A stretch of DNA of 64,000 nt from Viscum album (taxonomy: Eukaryota; Streptophyta; Magnoliopsida; Santalales; Viscaceae). Positions 50,760-62,806 of the stretch are shown here, piece after piece. The notes under the pieces are model-generated. The model was not told the origin of the DNA, ran no database searches, and saw only the letters and a list, made by a program, of their open reading frames with translations. Position 1 is the stretch's first letter. Each line of letters begins with the position of its first letter. A program made the translations under genes and the position numbers. The stretch is from contig OY728147.1 in the NCBI GenBank assembly GCA_963277665.1, positions 1,263,431,424 to 1,263,495,423 of the forward strand. Reading direction: 5' to 3'.

Positions 50760-50795
50760 GAGGTTCGGACACGTACAAAGCATATCAGACCAAAG
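50760..50795 (+). other. Candidate 36-nt leader exon in the 5' LTR
   Basis: Bounded on the left by TTATACAG (acceptor-like) and on the right by AAAG|GTAAGG (donor-like). Upstream there is AAGAG|GTAATA at 50073, and downstream CTCTTTTGCAG ending at 51719. The right LTR has the same 36-nt block at 57324-57359 with identical boundaries. Similar donors survive in the old copies at 629 and 7089. This suggests that the long leader is spliced. No transcript evidence is available here. Confidence 0.4.
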
Positions 50796-52033
50796 GTAAG
50801 GGAAATATCACAATCTCATTTTTATCCGAGATTGTTTTTACTTTGGCATTTACTGGGGTGTGTTTTACCATCCACATCTAGGTTTCCTCAATATGTAATA
50901 TTATTTCCATCCACCTAAAATTGTTTAAAACCTATTTTACCCTTTGGTGAGTTTTTAGTAAAAGATATGAAAGGAATCTATTGTCATTTTTCATACAATG
51001 TACTTTTTGACTTTTCCGAAAAAAGTACGAAGAATGTTTTCTTTAACTTATACGACATGAATGGATTTTTAAGACATTATTTCCAAGAAGCTTCCTTTAC
51101 AAGTTTTCAATTTTATTTTTAATCATCTTATTTTAGTTTAAAATTGTATGACATGTTAAGAAAGGAAAAAATGGTTTTAAAGTAGAAAGGATATTTTCCT
51201 CAAGAATGGAGTTCAAGTGTTTTGTCAAAATTATTTTCCTATTATTACATTTATTTGATTACGTTGTGATGGAATTATTTTTATGAATTCCTTTATCCTA
51301 TATGAATTTTTTTATGATGTCATGATGTTTAAGATTTCCATTTTTATTACATGGGTTATGCAATGATGTATGATTTATGATTTTGTGGCACACATAAGAA
51401 TGGTGTCATTATGAGATGGGTGGGACCTATATCTCCCTCCAATGCATTGCGTAAAGATTTTATATCTCATGAGATAGACATGGATGGAACTGTAGGTTAT
51501 ACCGGTTCAGTGAAACAGGACTCAAACGAGGGTGACTCGATTCAGAAATGGACTTTGTCCACTAAGATAGTCTTGTCAATGAGTCTTGACTAATAAGATA
51601 TGATTCTCTATGATTATGTGTGTATGACACAAAGTTTCATGTTTTATGTTATGATTATTGGGATTTCATTTCACCACTATGATTTATCCCATGTTATGAA
51701 ATTATGTTCTCTTTTGCAGGTTAAGATTTCCAAAATGTTATGCTCTTATGAAAATGATGTGATTGATATTTCTTTTGTTTACCCTTACCGAGCATTTGAT
51801 CTCACCGTTTTATGTTTTCTTTTCCCTAGGATATAAAGAAAGGTTTTAGGTAAAGAAAAAGGAAGATCTTTATGGGAGATGTTGCAGATCATTCACCACA
51901 ATTAGAAGATTATATTCCGAGCTTCCAAAGACACTAAACTATTATGATCCTTGTGTGTGTGTTTTTGTCATGTACTAAGTATTCCGCAAAAGTAATGTAA
52001 TGTCCATGTATGTAAAGTTTCGGGTCTCTACAG

Positions 52034-52046
52034 TTAGTATAAGAGG
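52034..52046 (+). other. Primer-binding site of the gag-only element
   Basis: TTAGTATAAGAGG, two substitutions from TTGGTATCAGAGG in its first twelve bases, two bases after the LTR end. The old relative shows TTGGTATCAC at the same place, supporting initiator tRNA-Met as primer. Confidence 0.7.
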
Positions 52047-52292
52047 AAAGGTTTAGTCATCCTTTGGAAACTAGGATGTGAGTACGTTAGTGAGATCCCT
52101 AGAGATATTTCTAAGGTATGTCTAGGGATGTCCCTAAGGATAAGTATACGTATAGGATATAGTCCTAGAATTATGGTAACGATCATAGAATTTAACCTAA
52201 GATGTTAGATATTAAGGGTACTCCCCCTTTACTATGTTGTTTTACCTATCGTTATTTTTGCCTCTCACACTATTATTTTTTGGTTTTAGACG

Positions 52293-53404
52293 ATGGCCGG
52301 AACCCGAATGAACCGTGTTGATCATTGTAATGGACAATGCAATGATTGCCTCCTGAACAAACAAGTGTTATGGGAGATGGAGTGAAAAATATTATTGCTA
52401 TATTTACACAAGCTATGAATCATTCTGGACTTCCAAATTAGTAGAGAAGGGAACAATATTCTATTGAGTCCTTCATGAGGCAACGTCCACCTTCTAACAG
52501 TGGGTCTTCTGATCCACTTGTTGCTGAACAATGGATCAGTACCACTGAAAATATATTTTCAGTTCTTCAATGTTCTGAACATGATAAAGTCATATTAGTA
52601 GTATATCGTTTGGAAGGTGAAGCTGATCAATGGTGGAATCTTATCAAGAATACGAGGCCAAGAGATGAAATTGAGTCCATGGAATGGGACGAGTTCAAGA
52701 ACTTGTTTTTCAATAAGCACTTCCCTCATATTCTTCGAACAAAGATGGAAAATGTGTTTCTTAAGCTGAAGTAGAAGGATGATGAATTTGTTGGTATATA
52801 CGAAGCGAGTTTTACAAGACTTGCAAGGTATACATCTGGCATTATCATCCAACCTGAAAGTAAATTTGATCGATTTTTCAGTGGCTTAAAACCATGTCTT
52901 CGAAGGGCATTAGCTATAAGATACTTCAGTAGCTATGAAGAAATTGTGCGTTGTGCTATCAAGGTAGAAATGGAAGTTAGTATTACTTATCCATCTCATA
53001 GTTTTGACAAGAAACGAAAGATGGAATTCAAGGAGAAATCTCAGAATAATGGTGAAAAGAAGATGAATGTTTCCTTATGCACAAAGTGTAGAAAGAAGCA
53101 TGGTGGAGATTGTCTTAAAGGGACTAGAAAATGTTTTAAGTGTGGAAAATAAGGTCATCGAGCAGCTGAGTGTCAATGTAATGGAAAAAGGGTTTCTAAT
53201 GATGTGAATAAAGAAAAGACTGCAGAGAACGCACCAACACTTCAATTCTTCAAGTGCAAGGAAATGGGACATTATGCTAATAAATTCCCTAATCCAAGGG
53301 TTAGTGATGATCGACATGAGCAACCGCTTAAGACAAAGGACAAAGGGAAGTCACATGCGATCACTATTGGCGATGTTGAATATGACAACGATGTGGTGGA
53401 ATGA
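52293..53404 (+). pseudogene. gag: gag of the long-LTR element (retrotransposon-gag domain and zinc knuckles)
   Basis: The likely start is ATG 52293 (MAGTRMNRVD), but a frameshift before about 52370 moves the reading into the frame used from 52389 on. That frame ends at TGA 53402. The gag core reads AEQWISTTENIFSVL, YRLEGEADQWWNLIK, WDEFKNLFFNKHFP and FVGIYEASFTRLARY. The nucleocapsid part has CTKCRKKHGGDC, then CFKCGK, a stop, and GHRAAEC (a CCHC knuckle, 53134-53175). A second knuckle near 53255 (FKCKEMGHYANKF) has lost its outer cysteines. Stops at 52439, 52442, 52772 and 53150 are each one C-to-T change from a Gln codon. The protein would form the particle and bind the RNA. This copy cannot. 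Confidence 0.85.
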
Positions 53405-54750
53405 TTAAGTGTTTATGTAATGGGATTCCAAAATAATGTTGTATCATGGAGTATTGGAATATTTATGTATTGGTCTAATGTGGCATTTAAAGTGATTGAG
53501 ATATTTTTGGAAATAAGATGATATGCGCATAATGAAGGGAAAACGAGAAAATGAAATGTTTAACAGAATTCATGAGCTCATGATTGATATAAGGACTAAG
53601 TTATATCATGGTTTGAGTATATAGAATTTTGAGGATTTTGGTATGCGGAAAGTGTTAACATTTAACTACATTCATGTTTTCCCTATGGTTCAATGGGTAT
53701 TCATTTTTTCATGAGAATACATGATTAAGGTATTCAAATGTTTGGAATGTGACCAACAATATATATATATGGGAGATAAATGATGGTATTCACATGCTTG
53801 GTTGATGACATTTCAAGTAATTGTTTTCTTTATACTATGAGCATGGACCAAAGTATTTTAGATAAGACTAAATATTGGAATGGATTATGTTGGACATATG
53901 CTATTTATTGTTTAAGGATAGAACTTTTTTCGATATTACTGATGAGATTTTATAGTAATGTAGTTTTAGAAAAAGGACAACCCGCAGGACGAGCGGCAGC
54001 CCATCGCGTCGGACAAGGCTGTGGGAATCGAACCCAAAACCGAAGTGCGACTGGCCTTTATCGCCAACCACTGTCCTACAGGAAGTCCCTGTTTAGTAGA
54101 AACTTGTTTTATTATATTAAGCAGTATGATATATAAAGTATAAGTCAATTTTAGGAACTATATATGATTAATCTCACTATAGATGGACTTATGTATTTTT
54201 TTGATAACTTTTCTAACCTTTTGTTTGAGATAGATGGAATGACCCATCATTCTATCACATGATCTGATAACACATCACGAATGAAAAATTCAACTTCATT
54301 TCTTTAATAGATGAAGTGGAAATTGTCCAAAGAACAACAAACAGTGAGACTATACCAAAATCACGAAAGTATTTCTTCTAATTCCAATTTCATCAACTTT
54401 AGGGAAATGATCTTGAAAACCAAAAATGTTGTCCTAGTTCTCTTATATCTGATGAATCAGATGGTACCTTAGATCGTCACAAATTTATGGCTTTGTGATT
54501 GTTGGCTTTTCCATATCCATGTTCTCTACCACTCTCTATCAGAACATGATGGTTAGATTTCTCTTCCATATCCATATTTTCACCTATGTGGAAACCCAGT
54601 GATTAGTTTATTTGGGTAATAGTTACATTTCATACATTAGTTTTTAAAGCCAAGTTTTGTTATTCCTTTTTACGATGCGGGTTTATATTAAAGAAACTTT
54701 CGAGTAGTAAACCATTTATAACCCTGATGAATTTCGAGGGCGAAATTCAT
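53405..54750 (+). other. Non-coding interior downstream of gag
   Basis: In the place where pol would lie there are only 1.35 kb without any protease, RT, RNase H or integrase motif in the forward frames. The tRNA-derived insert at 53972-54092 lies here. The last part (54670-54750, ending TTTCGAGGGCGAAATTCATT) resembles the typical end of chromovirus interiors and is conserved in the old element near 3900-3980. Confidence 0.7.
53972..54092 (-). repeat. tRNA-derived, SINE-like insert
   Basis: On the minus strand it has a Pol III B box GGTTCGATTCC (54024-54034, a perfect match to the consensus) and an A box TAGGACAGTGG (54068-54078, 10 of 11). They are spaced as in tRNA genes. A GC-rich body follows, ending in a short T run (plus-strand GAAAAAGG near 53969). 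Its G+C content is far above its surroundings. It cannot fold as a full tRNA, because no matching acceptor stem is seen. TAGAAA occurs at both flanks and may be a remnant of a target duplication. Confidence 0.55.
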
Positions 54751-54765
54751 TTTAAGGGAGTAGAA
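54751..54765 (+). other. Polypurine tract of the gag-only element
   Basis: TTTAAGGGAGTAGAA directly precedes the right LTR start TGTAACAGCC, after GAGGGCGAAATTC. Confidence 0.85.
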
Positions 54766-57700
54766 TGTAACAGCCTGAGATTTTATAAAAAATATTCTTT
54801 TTAATTTCATTAATGTCTTGTGTTGTATGCTACACCAAAAAGAGCTTGCTCAACACGCATCCTTGACTTTCCTTGCATTACACGCAATCACGACCTTCCT
54901 CGATAGCGTGAGTAGTACGTAATACCGAGTTTCACTAAACAACGATATGCTATTAAAATATTATTAAAACTAGCCGTTATGAATAGCAATAACCACCTTT
55001 TACAATTTTAGAAATTTTAGCTCTCAAGATGGACTTCATTTTTGGATTCGGAGTGTCTAATTTAGCCTAAGGTGAAATTTTGGTACTTTTCGGATAACTT
55101 TCATATTCTGATGAATAGTGAAAATTACTAAATTATAATTAAAAACAACTGTTTTAATCGAAATAATTAATAGTGATAAATTATTAATTTAAGTGGTTTT
55201 AAAGTATATTTAGAATATATTTTTAGAATTTAATACAATGTTGGTCATTGGATGTAATTTCACATTTAAACCAGTCATAAACAAGTGTCAATCTTTTGAT
55301 AGTTATTATCTCTTAAGAACACACTATTTGTTCTGACGACGGGAATTAATTTTTAAATTTATTAATGCAACTGATATGTTTTTAATTTGATAAAATAGAA
55401 ATAATATTGAATTCATAATATCAAATATATCTTAGATCTAATTTTTGGTATTTTTCTGGAAACTTTCATTTTTTGATGAATAGTGAAACCACTAAGTGGT
55501 AGTTAAAAAACTGAATTTTTCATAAAACATAATTTTGCCGCATCTGTGAGTGGAATTTCGAAAATACAAGAGACACGGTTGATGTTAGTAAATAAAATAT
55601 GGTTCAATGAGATGAAAATAATTTTTTTGGTGAATCGTAACTTTTAACTTTCTTTTACCACAGTTAAAAGTAAATAGGGTAATTAAGGGTAACAATGATA
55701 TTATTGTTACCCTAACACATGTCCTAATTCTATTGGACAAGTGTAATTCGCCCAAAAATTCGACTATAAATATTAATTAGAAATCTAAAAAGATTTCCTA
55801 CATAATGGTATTTTATTTTTAATTTTTAGACATTATATAATTTAATTTATTTATGACACAATGATGATGCAGTAATTATCTTATTAATGAAATATTGACA
55901 TAATTGATGTTATAAATAACCAAATAAATATAATTTGAGACTTTTTATGAACTAAACTAATTTTATAGGTTAATATGACATGTTATTATTGATTTAATTA
56001 ACTTTGATCGAAGTAATCATTCTGTTATGAGTTTCAAAAAAATCAACTATTGAATAGTGTCAAAATTGACATAAAATAGTTTTTAAAACAAATATTATAT
56101 TATTAATTGTTATTTTATTTCTAAAAATCTAAGGATCAGCCAAATGACTTATATAAGGTTATATATATTAATAAAACACAACTTGGGGGTCGCTTGGATG
56201 TATATGGAATGTTTATTAACTATATAATATAAAAATACAAACTGACATGGTAAATGTCAATCTAATTAACTAAGAGTTAAAACTAAACAATAAGGTTAAT
56301 ATAATGACCTAAACATGTCTAAATTATATTGGATGAGAGGATTTAGACCCATACCCACCTTATCTTCGAAATAACTGAATTTGGAGCTATTTAAAACCGA
56401 ACATTACTTTATAATAAAATAATTGTTTTAGTTATTCCAAAGGTGCCCCTCTCTTCCCTTATAAAAGGGCACCTCCTCCCCCTATTCCTCACACCGCTTT
56501 GAGCCTTCAAGCTCTCCAACCCCTGCCATTTTCTCCTCTCCACTCCCCTAGAGACATCCTAGAGGACCTGGTATTCTTCAAAGACCAATTTTAGTGCCCT
56601 AAAAGGAGGTCTCAAAGAAGCACTTCAAAGAAGAGGTAATATCCATTACCGATCCTTTCCAATTTCTTTCTTCTTCAACTTCTTCTTCTTTAGTTGTTTC
56701 ATTATGAAGTAATAACATCAGTATCACTCATATACTGATATGTTATTATAAGTATGAAACAACCCTATTTCACCATCTATCCATCCTACGGAAAAAGAAA
56801 TCACCGCGCGTGTGTACGTACGGAATACCGTCTCCACGCCGTGGTGTAATCTATTTTCCACCACCACCTTACTTGGATGGGTATAATGGTGTAAATAATA
56901 AATATATATGACTATTATAAAGTGATATTGATTCTGAAATATTATACATACACTCCAATACAATTCCACGATAATAGGAACGATATCATCACTTGTACGT
57001 ACGTACGGAATACTATCTCCACGATGTGATGCGTCTCGTTCTACGTGATCTTCATTTCATAATGATTATATAAACGAATTGAATGAATGAATATGATATA
57101 TATTACACTAATACCATTCTGGGAATGAGGTATCTATATCCTAAAGAGAATAATAAGAATTTATTTGACAAACACGCATAAGAACAAAAAGTAATAAACA
57201 CCCGAATAACAAGTAGTAATGAAATATTACTAATAATAAGCTAAGAATATGACCATATATGATATCATAAAAATAAGTATGATTCTTTAATAAGTCAATA
57301 AAATTATTTAAATTATTATACAGGAGGTTCGGACACGTACAAAGCATATCAGACCTAAGGTAAGGGAAATATCACAATCTAATTTTAATCCGAGATTGTT
57401 TTTACTTTGGCATTTACTGGGGTGTATTTTACCATCCACATCCATGTTTCCTCAATATGTAATATTATTTACATCCACCTAAAATTGTTTAAAACCTATT
57501 TTACCCTTTGGTGAGCTTTTAGTAAAAGATATGAAAGGAATCTTTTGTCATTTTTCATACGAGGTATCTTTTGACTTTTCCAAAAAAAAGTACGAAGAAT
57601 GTTTTTTTAACTTATATGGCATGAATGGATTTTTAAAACATTATTTCCAAGAATCTTCCTTTACAAGTTTTCATGATTATTTTTAATCAACTTCTTTTAG

Positions 57701-58591
57701 TTTAAAATTGTATGACATGTTAAGAATGTAAAAAGGGTTTTAAAGTAGAAAGGATATTTTCCTCAAGAATGGAGTTCAAGTGTTTTATCAAAATTATTTT
57801 CCTATTATTACATTGATTTGATTATGTTGTGATGGAATTATTTTTATGAATTCCTTTATCCTATATGAATTGTTTTATGATGTCATGATGTTTAAGATTC
57901 CCATTTTATTACATGGGTTATGCAATGATGTATGATTTATGATTTTGTGGCACACATAAGAATCGTATCATTATGAGATGGGTGGGACCTATATCTCCCT
58001 CCAATGCATTGGGTAAATATTTTATATCTCATGAGATAGACATCGCTGGAACGGTAGGTTATACTGGTTCAGTGAAACAGGACTGAAACGAGAGTGACTC
58101 GGTTCAGAAATGGACTTTTTCCACTAAGATAGTCTTGGCAATGAGTCTTGACTAATAAAATATGATTCTCTATGACTATGTGTCTATGCCACAAAGTTTC
58201 ATGTTTTAAGTTATTATTATTGGATCTTCATTTCACTACTATGATTTATCCCATGTTATGAAATTATGCTCTCTTTTGCAGGTTAAGATTTCCAAAATGT
58301 TATGTTCTTATGAAAATGATGTGATTGATATTTCTTTTGTTTACCCTTACTGAGCATTTGAGCTCACCCTTTATGTTTTCTTTTCCCCAGGATATAAAGA
58401 ATGGTTTTAAGTAAAAAAAGAAAGATCTTTATGGGAGATGTTGATGATCTTTCACCACGATTAGAAGATTATATTCCGAGTTTCCAAAGACACTAAACTA
58501 TTACTATCCTTGTGTGTGTGTTTTTGTCATGTACTAAGTATTTCGCAAAAGTAACGTAATATCCATGTATGTCAAGATTCAGGTCTCTACA
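54766..58591 (+). repeat. 3' LTR of the gag-only element
   Basis: The near-identical counterpart of 48049-52032, ending GGTCTCTACA. The main difference is loss of about 150 bp relative to the left LTR (49029-49186), near 55757. All promoter, palindrome and splice-like landmarks are retained. Confidence 0.9.
56458..56467 (+). promoter_or_regulatory. TATA box inside an inverted repeat, 3' LTR
   Basis: CTTATAAAAG with arms AGGTGCCC (56441-56448) and GGGCACCT (56467-56474), identical to the left LTR. From this LTR, transcription would read into downstream host DNA. Confidence 0.7.
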
Positions 58592-58596
58592 GTGTT
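58592..58596 (+). repeat. Target-site duplication GTGTT, right copy
   Basis: Identical to 48044-48048 and directly after the terminal CA of the right LTR. The empty site would read CAGAGTGTTCTTTTCC. Confidence 0.9.
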
Positions 58597-61500
58597 CTTT
58601 TCCATGTTATAATATCAGGGATTATTTCCCCGTACACAATCATTAAAGGATGATTAGAAGAAGTAGGGTTTGTTGGATAATTTTAGGTGATTTCACAGAT
58701 TTTAATATAATCGACTTATTGAACATGAAGGTTCTTAGGATCTTCACATGTAGGGCCAAAAAAAGTCTCATCAGATTCTTCAACTGAATCATTATAACTA
58801 GATGAATATGATCCCTAGAGGATTTGAGAGATAATATTTTCAAATAAAATTTATAATAAATCTATATAAAGGGAAATAAATAATGTTGTATTTTAATAAT
58901 TTTTTTATGATTTATTTGAAGATATACTATCATTGTGTTAAATAATCTATATTATAATTCCACTATTTTTATACACACATACAACCTGAATGTTTATTTT
59001 TTGTGAATTATAAGGAGGTAGTTTACAAAGGAAAAAAATTCCTTTATTATTTCACCCTTACACAAGAGATAAATCCTTTACAGATCGAATGAATTTTCTC
59101 TCATGATTTCACTCTTGATAGATTGTTAGAGGATTAGTTTTTTCATTCATTAGATAATTCTTAATAGTTTCTAAAAATATTGGAGAATTTTCTCTATAGG
59201 GAATCTATTTTCAACAATGCCTCCATAAATTATGAATTATATAAGTTGGGTACTATATTGTGGTTAGAAAATTAGTTATGGTAGATTTTTCATTAATTAT
59301 TTAATAAATTACATGCACACCCCATGAAAAATAACAATTTTTTAATTTCATTAATGTGTACTAAATCAGGAAAATTGAAATGTAATATATGAATTTAATT
59401 TTTAAATTTCATTTAATGAAATTAAATTGTGCATATTATTTTTATTTGGGAATTATCTCAGTCCATCAATATTCCACATCATTTATTAATACTTGTAATC
59501 TAATAAAACACCCAAATAAAAAAATGATTTTATTTGTAGGTAGAAATATATAATGGCCAATTTCATTAGAGTTTAAAATCATGAACCCAAAGAGATTCCC
59601 CATGGATGATGATGTATCATTTTAGTGGAAGGGATCCTATATTAGAGCGAGGTCGAAGAATGTTTATATTGAAACACCAAGAGGCTATGAAATGTTCTTC
59701 AAAATTCCTCTAACTCCAATTGTGTGTAATAAATGCATTAATCATTTAATAATATTTATTTACTAATTAATATCGCTATATTATTCTTTTAAAAATATAT
59801 ATTCATATTATAATTTCAAAATAAAAAATCATATAAATTTTATTTTTAATATATTATTTAATTAATTACCTCAAGAGAAAAAAAAATATTTTTTAAATAG
59901 AAATTGATATTTATTTAAAATTCAACCCTTGTATATCATAAACTATAATAAAAACTGGTTTTATTTATATGGTCAATATAAAAATAATAAATAGATTTCT
60001 ATTTTGTAGAGATTAATATTTTTTCTAGATTTTACTTTACATTAATTCATGGAAACATTTAATGTTTAACACTCTATGCCTCTTTTAATGTGACATTTTG
60101 TAGACTATGCAACATAAAAAGAAATAAAATAATCAATATTGAATGAAACTATGGAGAGGGGTGAAATTTTCGCAATGATAACAACCTCCTACAAATTAAT
60201 ATGATGTAATAGAGTCCACTTATCTCGATATATTATCATGCATGTTGTATATTCATATTTTCATCCTTAATTAGAGATATAATATTCCTTGACTTCCTAA
60301 ATTGAACTCTTCAATATAATCACATAAAAATGGATTTGATATAACAGTTTATTTCCAATAATATAATTCTTTATATCATCTTCCATTAAATGTACAGTGA
60401 AAATCATTCACTATTCATGAATCTACTATATCAAAACTCACCATGAGAATACACAATCATTTTTTTCATTAATAAGTAAACATACATTAGTAATGACATG
60501 CATGGATAATAATATCATATATAAGGATCAATAAAATCATTCATATATAGAAATATAAAATGATATAGAACATGTGGAATTCTTATTTGCAGATCATTTC
60601 TCATAACCACACTCTTCGATATGACAATGTTTGACCACAATGTGAATACTTATAATTATATTATGATCTTCCAACACATAATAGTTATGAATCATATATA
60701 TTATATCTTATTATTTTATATATATCATGACATATATGTTTAATAATATAATCATAATACAATAAGTATATCATTATGGAGGGAAAATTTTAACTCCGTT
60801 CAATTAGAAAAATATTCTAAGGAAATTGTCACATAAATATTACACATAAATGAAATCATCATATGATACGATATTCAAAATATATTCTGGACATATAATA
60901 TTATTTTAATAAAAATTATAAATTCAATTAGTTCAAGTGAATTCACTTCTAGATACTAGAAATTATACTAGAGTAACCTGATAATTAACTCGTTTGATCT
61001 CCCAAAAGTACAATTCTTCTGTTAAGGAATGATTATATTTCATGGGCCAACCATGTTCATAAATGGTTCCTTTTTTTCATACCATATATATTTTTTGGAA
61101 ACACATCATACTGGAACATCATATTATTGTAAAAATCCCACAAAAAATTTTGTCCAATTGTATTTTCCTCTTGTGAAAAACCATAATCAATGCTTTACAT
61201 AATAATGAAAACACGTTAATATTTTTTTATTATAAAAAAATTGAATAAGTCAATTATTAAACAATTTTGTAGTTTATATTATAATCCAAAATGGTCTTGA
61301 TCTTTATATATATGAAATTTAATGGTTGTAACATGTTTTTCATTCTTATTAACATGGAATTTTTATATTACTAGATAAAAATTTTCATTTAGGACAGAAT
61401 AAATTTTTATCCCATTATCAACTAGTATTCCCACTTATCCATGTACAAATATCTCATATATTTTATTGAATTTTTTCATTGTTCAAACTATAAGGATGTG

Positions 61501-62806
61501 AAGTTATTTTGGTTTGGTTAAATATTTTTCTACTATAAATCATGCATATGTTTTTTTAGTAAATTGTACAAAATTTGGTATATGAGGGTGATCCAAATCA
61601 CTTATGTAAATAGAACATTAGTCATAACCATAATCTTATCATATACACTAATAAAATATTACTATAGATATTTTAAGTCAAGTAACATTATAAATAATTA
61701 TGACCTGAGTTGGTCCATCATGTATTTCTCAATACATTGTTAATATATGATCTATAAATTGATATAATAAACCATGTATAACTTGTAATGATAGCATGGG
61801 TTCTAACACTAGTCATTCATTCAGAAATACTATGTGTTAATAAACGTCTAAGACTTAGTATTTTCTACCTTAAGTTACCATCATATACCACTCATAAAAT
61901 TAAATTTTGTTCCACTAACCACTTATATAAACATAAGCATTCCTTAATTTCAAAATAATATTATATGATAAAAATGCTTTGAATAGTCCAAAATGGATTT
62001 TTTCATATTTCAAATATTAATGGAATTCTTTGGTATCACTATCCCTTCTTGATGTACCATGTATACAACATTTATTGGGTCTCCAATAAAGAAACTGACC
62101 ACAATATCCATCAAATTAATATAATCATCATTGTAAATTTCTATTAAATTTATAATTCTAATATATTTATCAAGAAGATTAGTGTAATGTCTTTAACATT
62201 CACTATATCAAAAAATGATTAAATATTTCAATAATCGATCATTCTTTATTGATAGTAGCTTGTACCATCCACCTAATGACTCTCTTGAATACCCACCGTG
62301 ACTTTACATTAATTCGACTAACTAATTTTTTATTGAATATTCAGTTATCATGATCTCTATAAAACGTTTAAATAAGATTATATAACATCTCCTAAGTGTA
62401 TTCATTTACTCACCTAGAATATCCAAAATCTCATCATATACTATCAAGAAGTTTAAAAATCATAATAATTGAATCTCCATATAAAAATTAATTCAGTGAT
62501 ACTAAAAAATCATATATCTTTGTGAAATGGTATTGTGCCTAATAATCTTTATTAATATAAACTTGTTATCTAACATGGTTTTTAATTAAAAAATAATTAT
62601 CATTTCACAACTTGGTAATTTGAGATTCAGGGTTTTTTCATAACAATATTTAGTTATATATATGTTCTTCTAAATTTAAAAACTAACAATTATGCATGAA
62701 ATAAATTGATAAAATTAATTCCAAACATGAAATAATTTAACATTATCTCTATCTACGCACTAAAATAAATGTTCTTAAATTAATTTTATTCATTAAATAC
62801 AATCAA
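58597..62806. other. Unassigned AT-rich stretch
   Basis: Over 4 kb with no long open frame, LTR edge or repeat of other parts of the window. One minus-strand frame of 66 codons (58643-58843) has no recognisable feature. It may hold very old transposon sequence beyond recognition by eye. Confidence 0.5.

Larger units (their letters stand above)
48049..52032 (+). repeat. 5' LTR of the gag-only element
   Basis: Starts TGTAACAGCC and ends GTCTCTACA just before the primer site. At almost 4 kb it is very long for a plant gypsy LTR. It holds a TATA box at 49894, a CpG-rich palindromic repeat pair (50246 and 50434) and splice-like signals near 50073, 50759, 50796 and 51719. Short frames inside (50160-50411 minus, 51411-51836 plus) are also present in the right LTR, but none resembles a protein. 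Confidence 0.9.
48049..58591 (+). mobile_element. Complete long-LTR, gag-only Ty3/gypsy-type retrotransposon
   Basis: A 10.5 kb element with LTRs of 3984 and 3826 bp, TG...CA ends, an iMet-type primer site, a gag gene, a polypurine tract and a perfect GTGTT target duplication. The 2.7 kb interior has no protease, RT, RNase H or integrase. This fits the terminal-repeat retrotransposon with gag (TR-GAG) class, which uses pol proteins in trans. LTRs differ by roughly 4-5% over two stretches I compared by eye (about 325 bases), plus one deletion of about 150 bp in the right LTR near 55757. The gag type and TGTAACA start suggest a chromovirus partner. The old element at 1-8645 belongs to the same family. 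Confidence 0.88.

Noticed and set aside
51411..51836. Two adjacent plus-strand frames in the 5' LTR as possible coding exons.
   Set aside because: The right LTR copy breaks the frames and old copies show no preservation. The nucleotide motif, not a protein, is conserved.
53780..54136. A 118-codon plus-strand frame after gag.
   Set aside because: Half of it is antisense reading of the tRNA-derived insert. The rest has no homologue I recognise and no pol motif.
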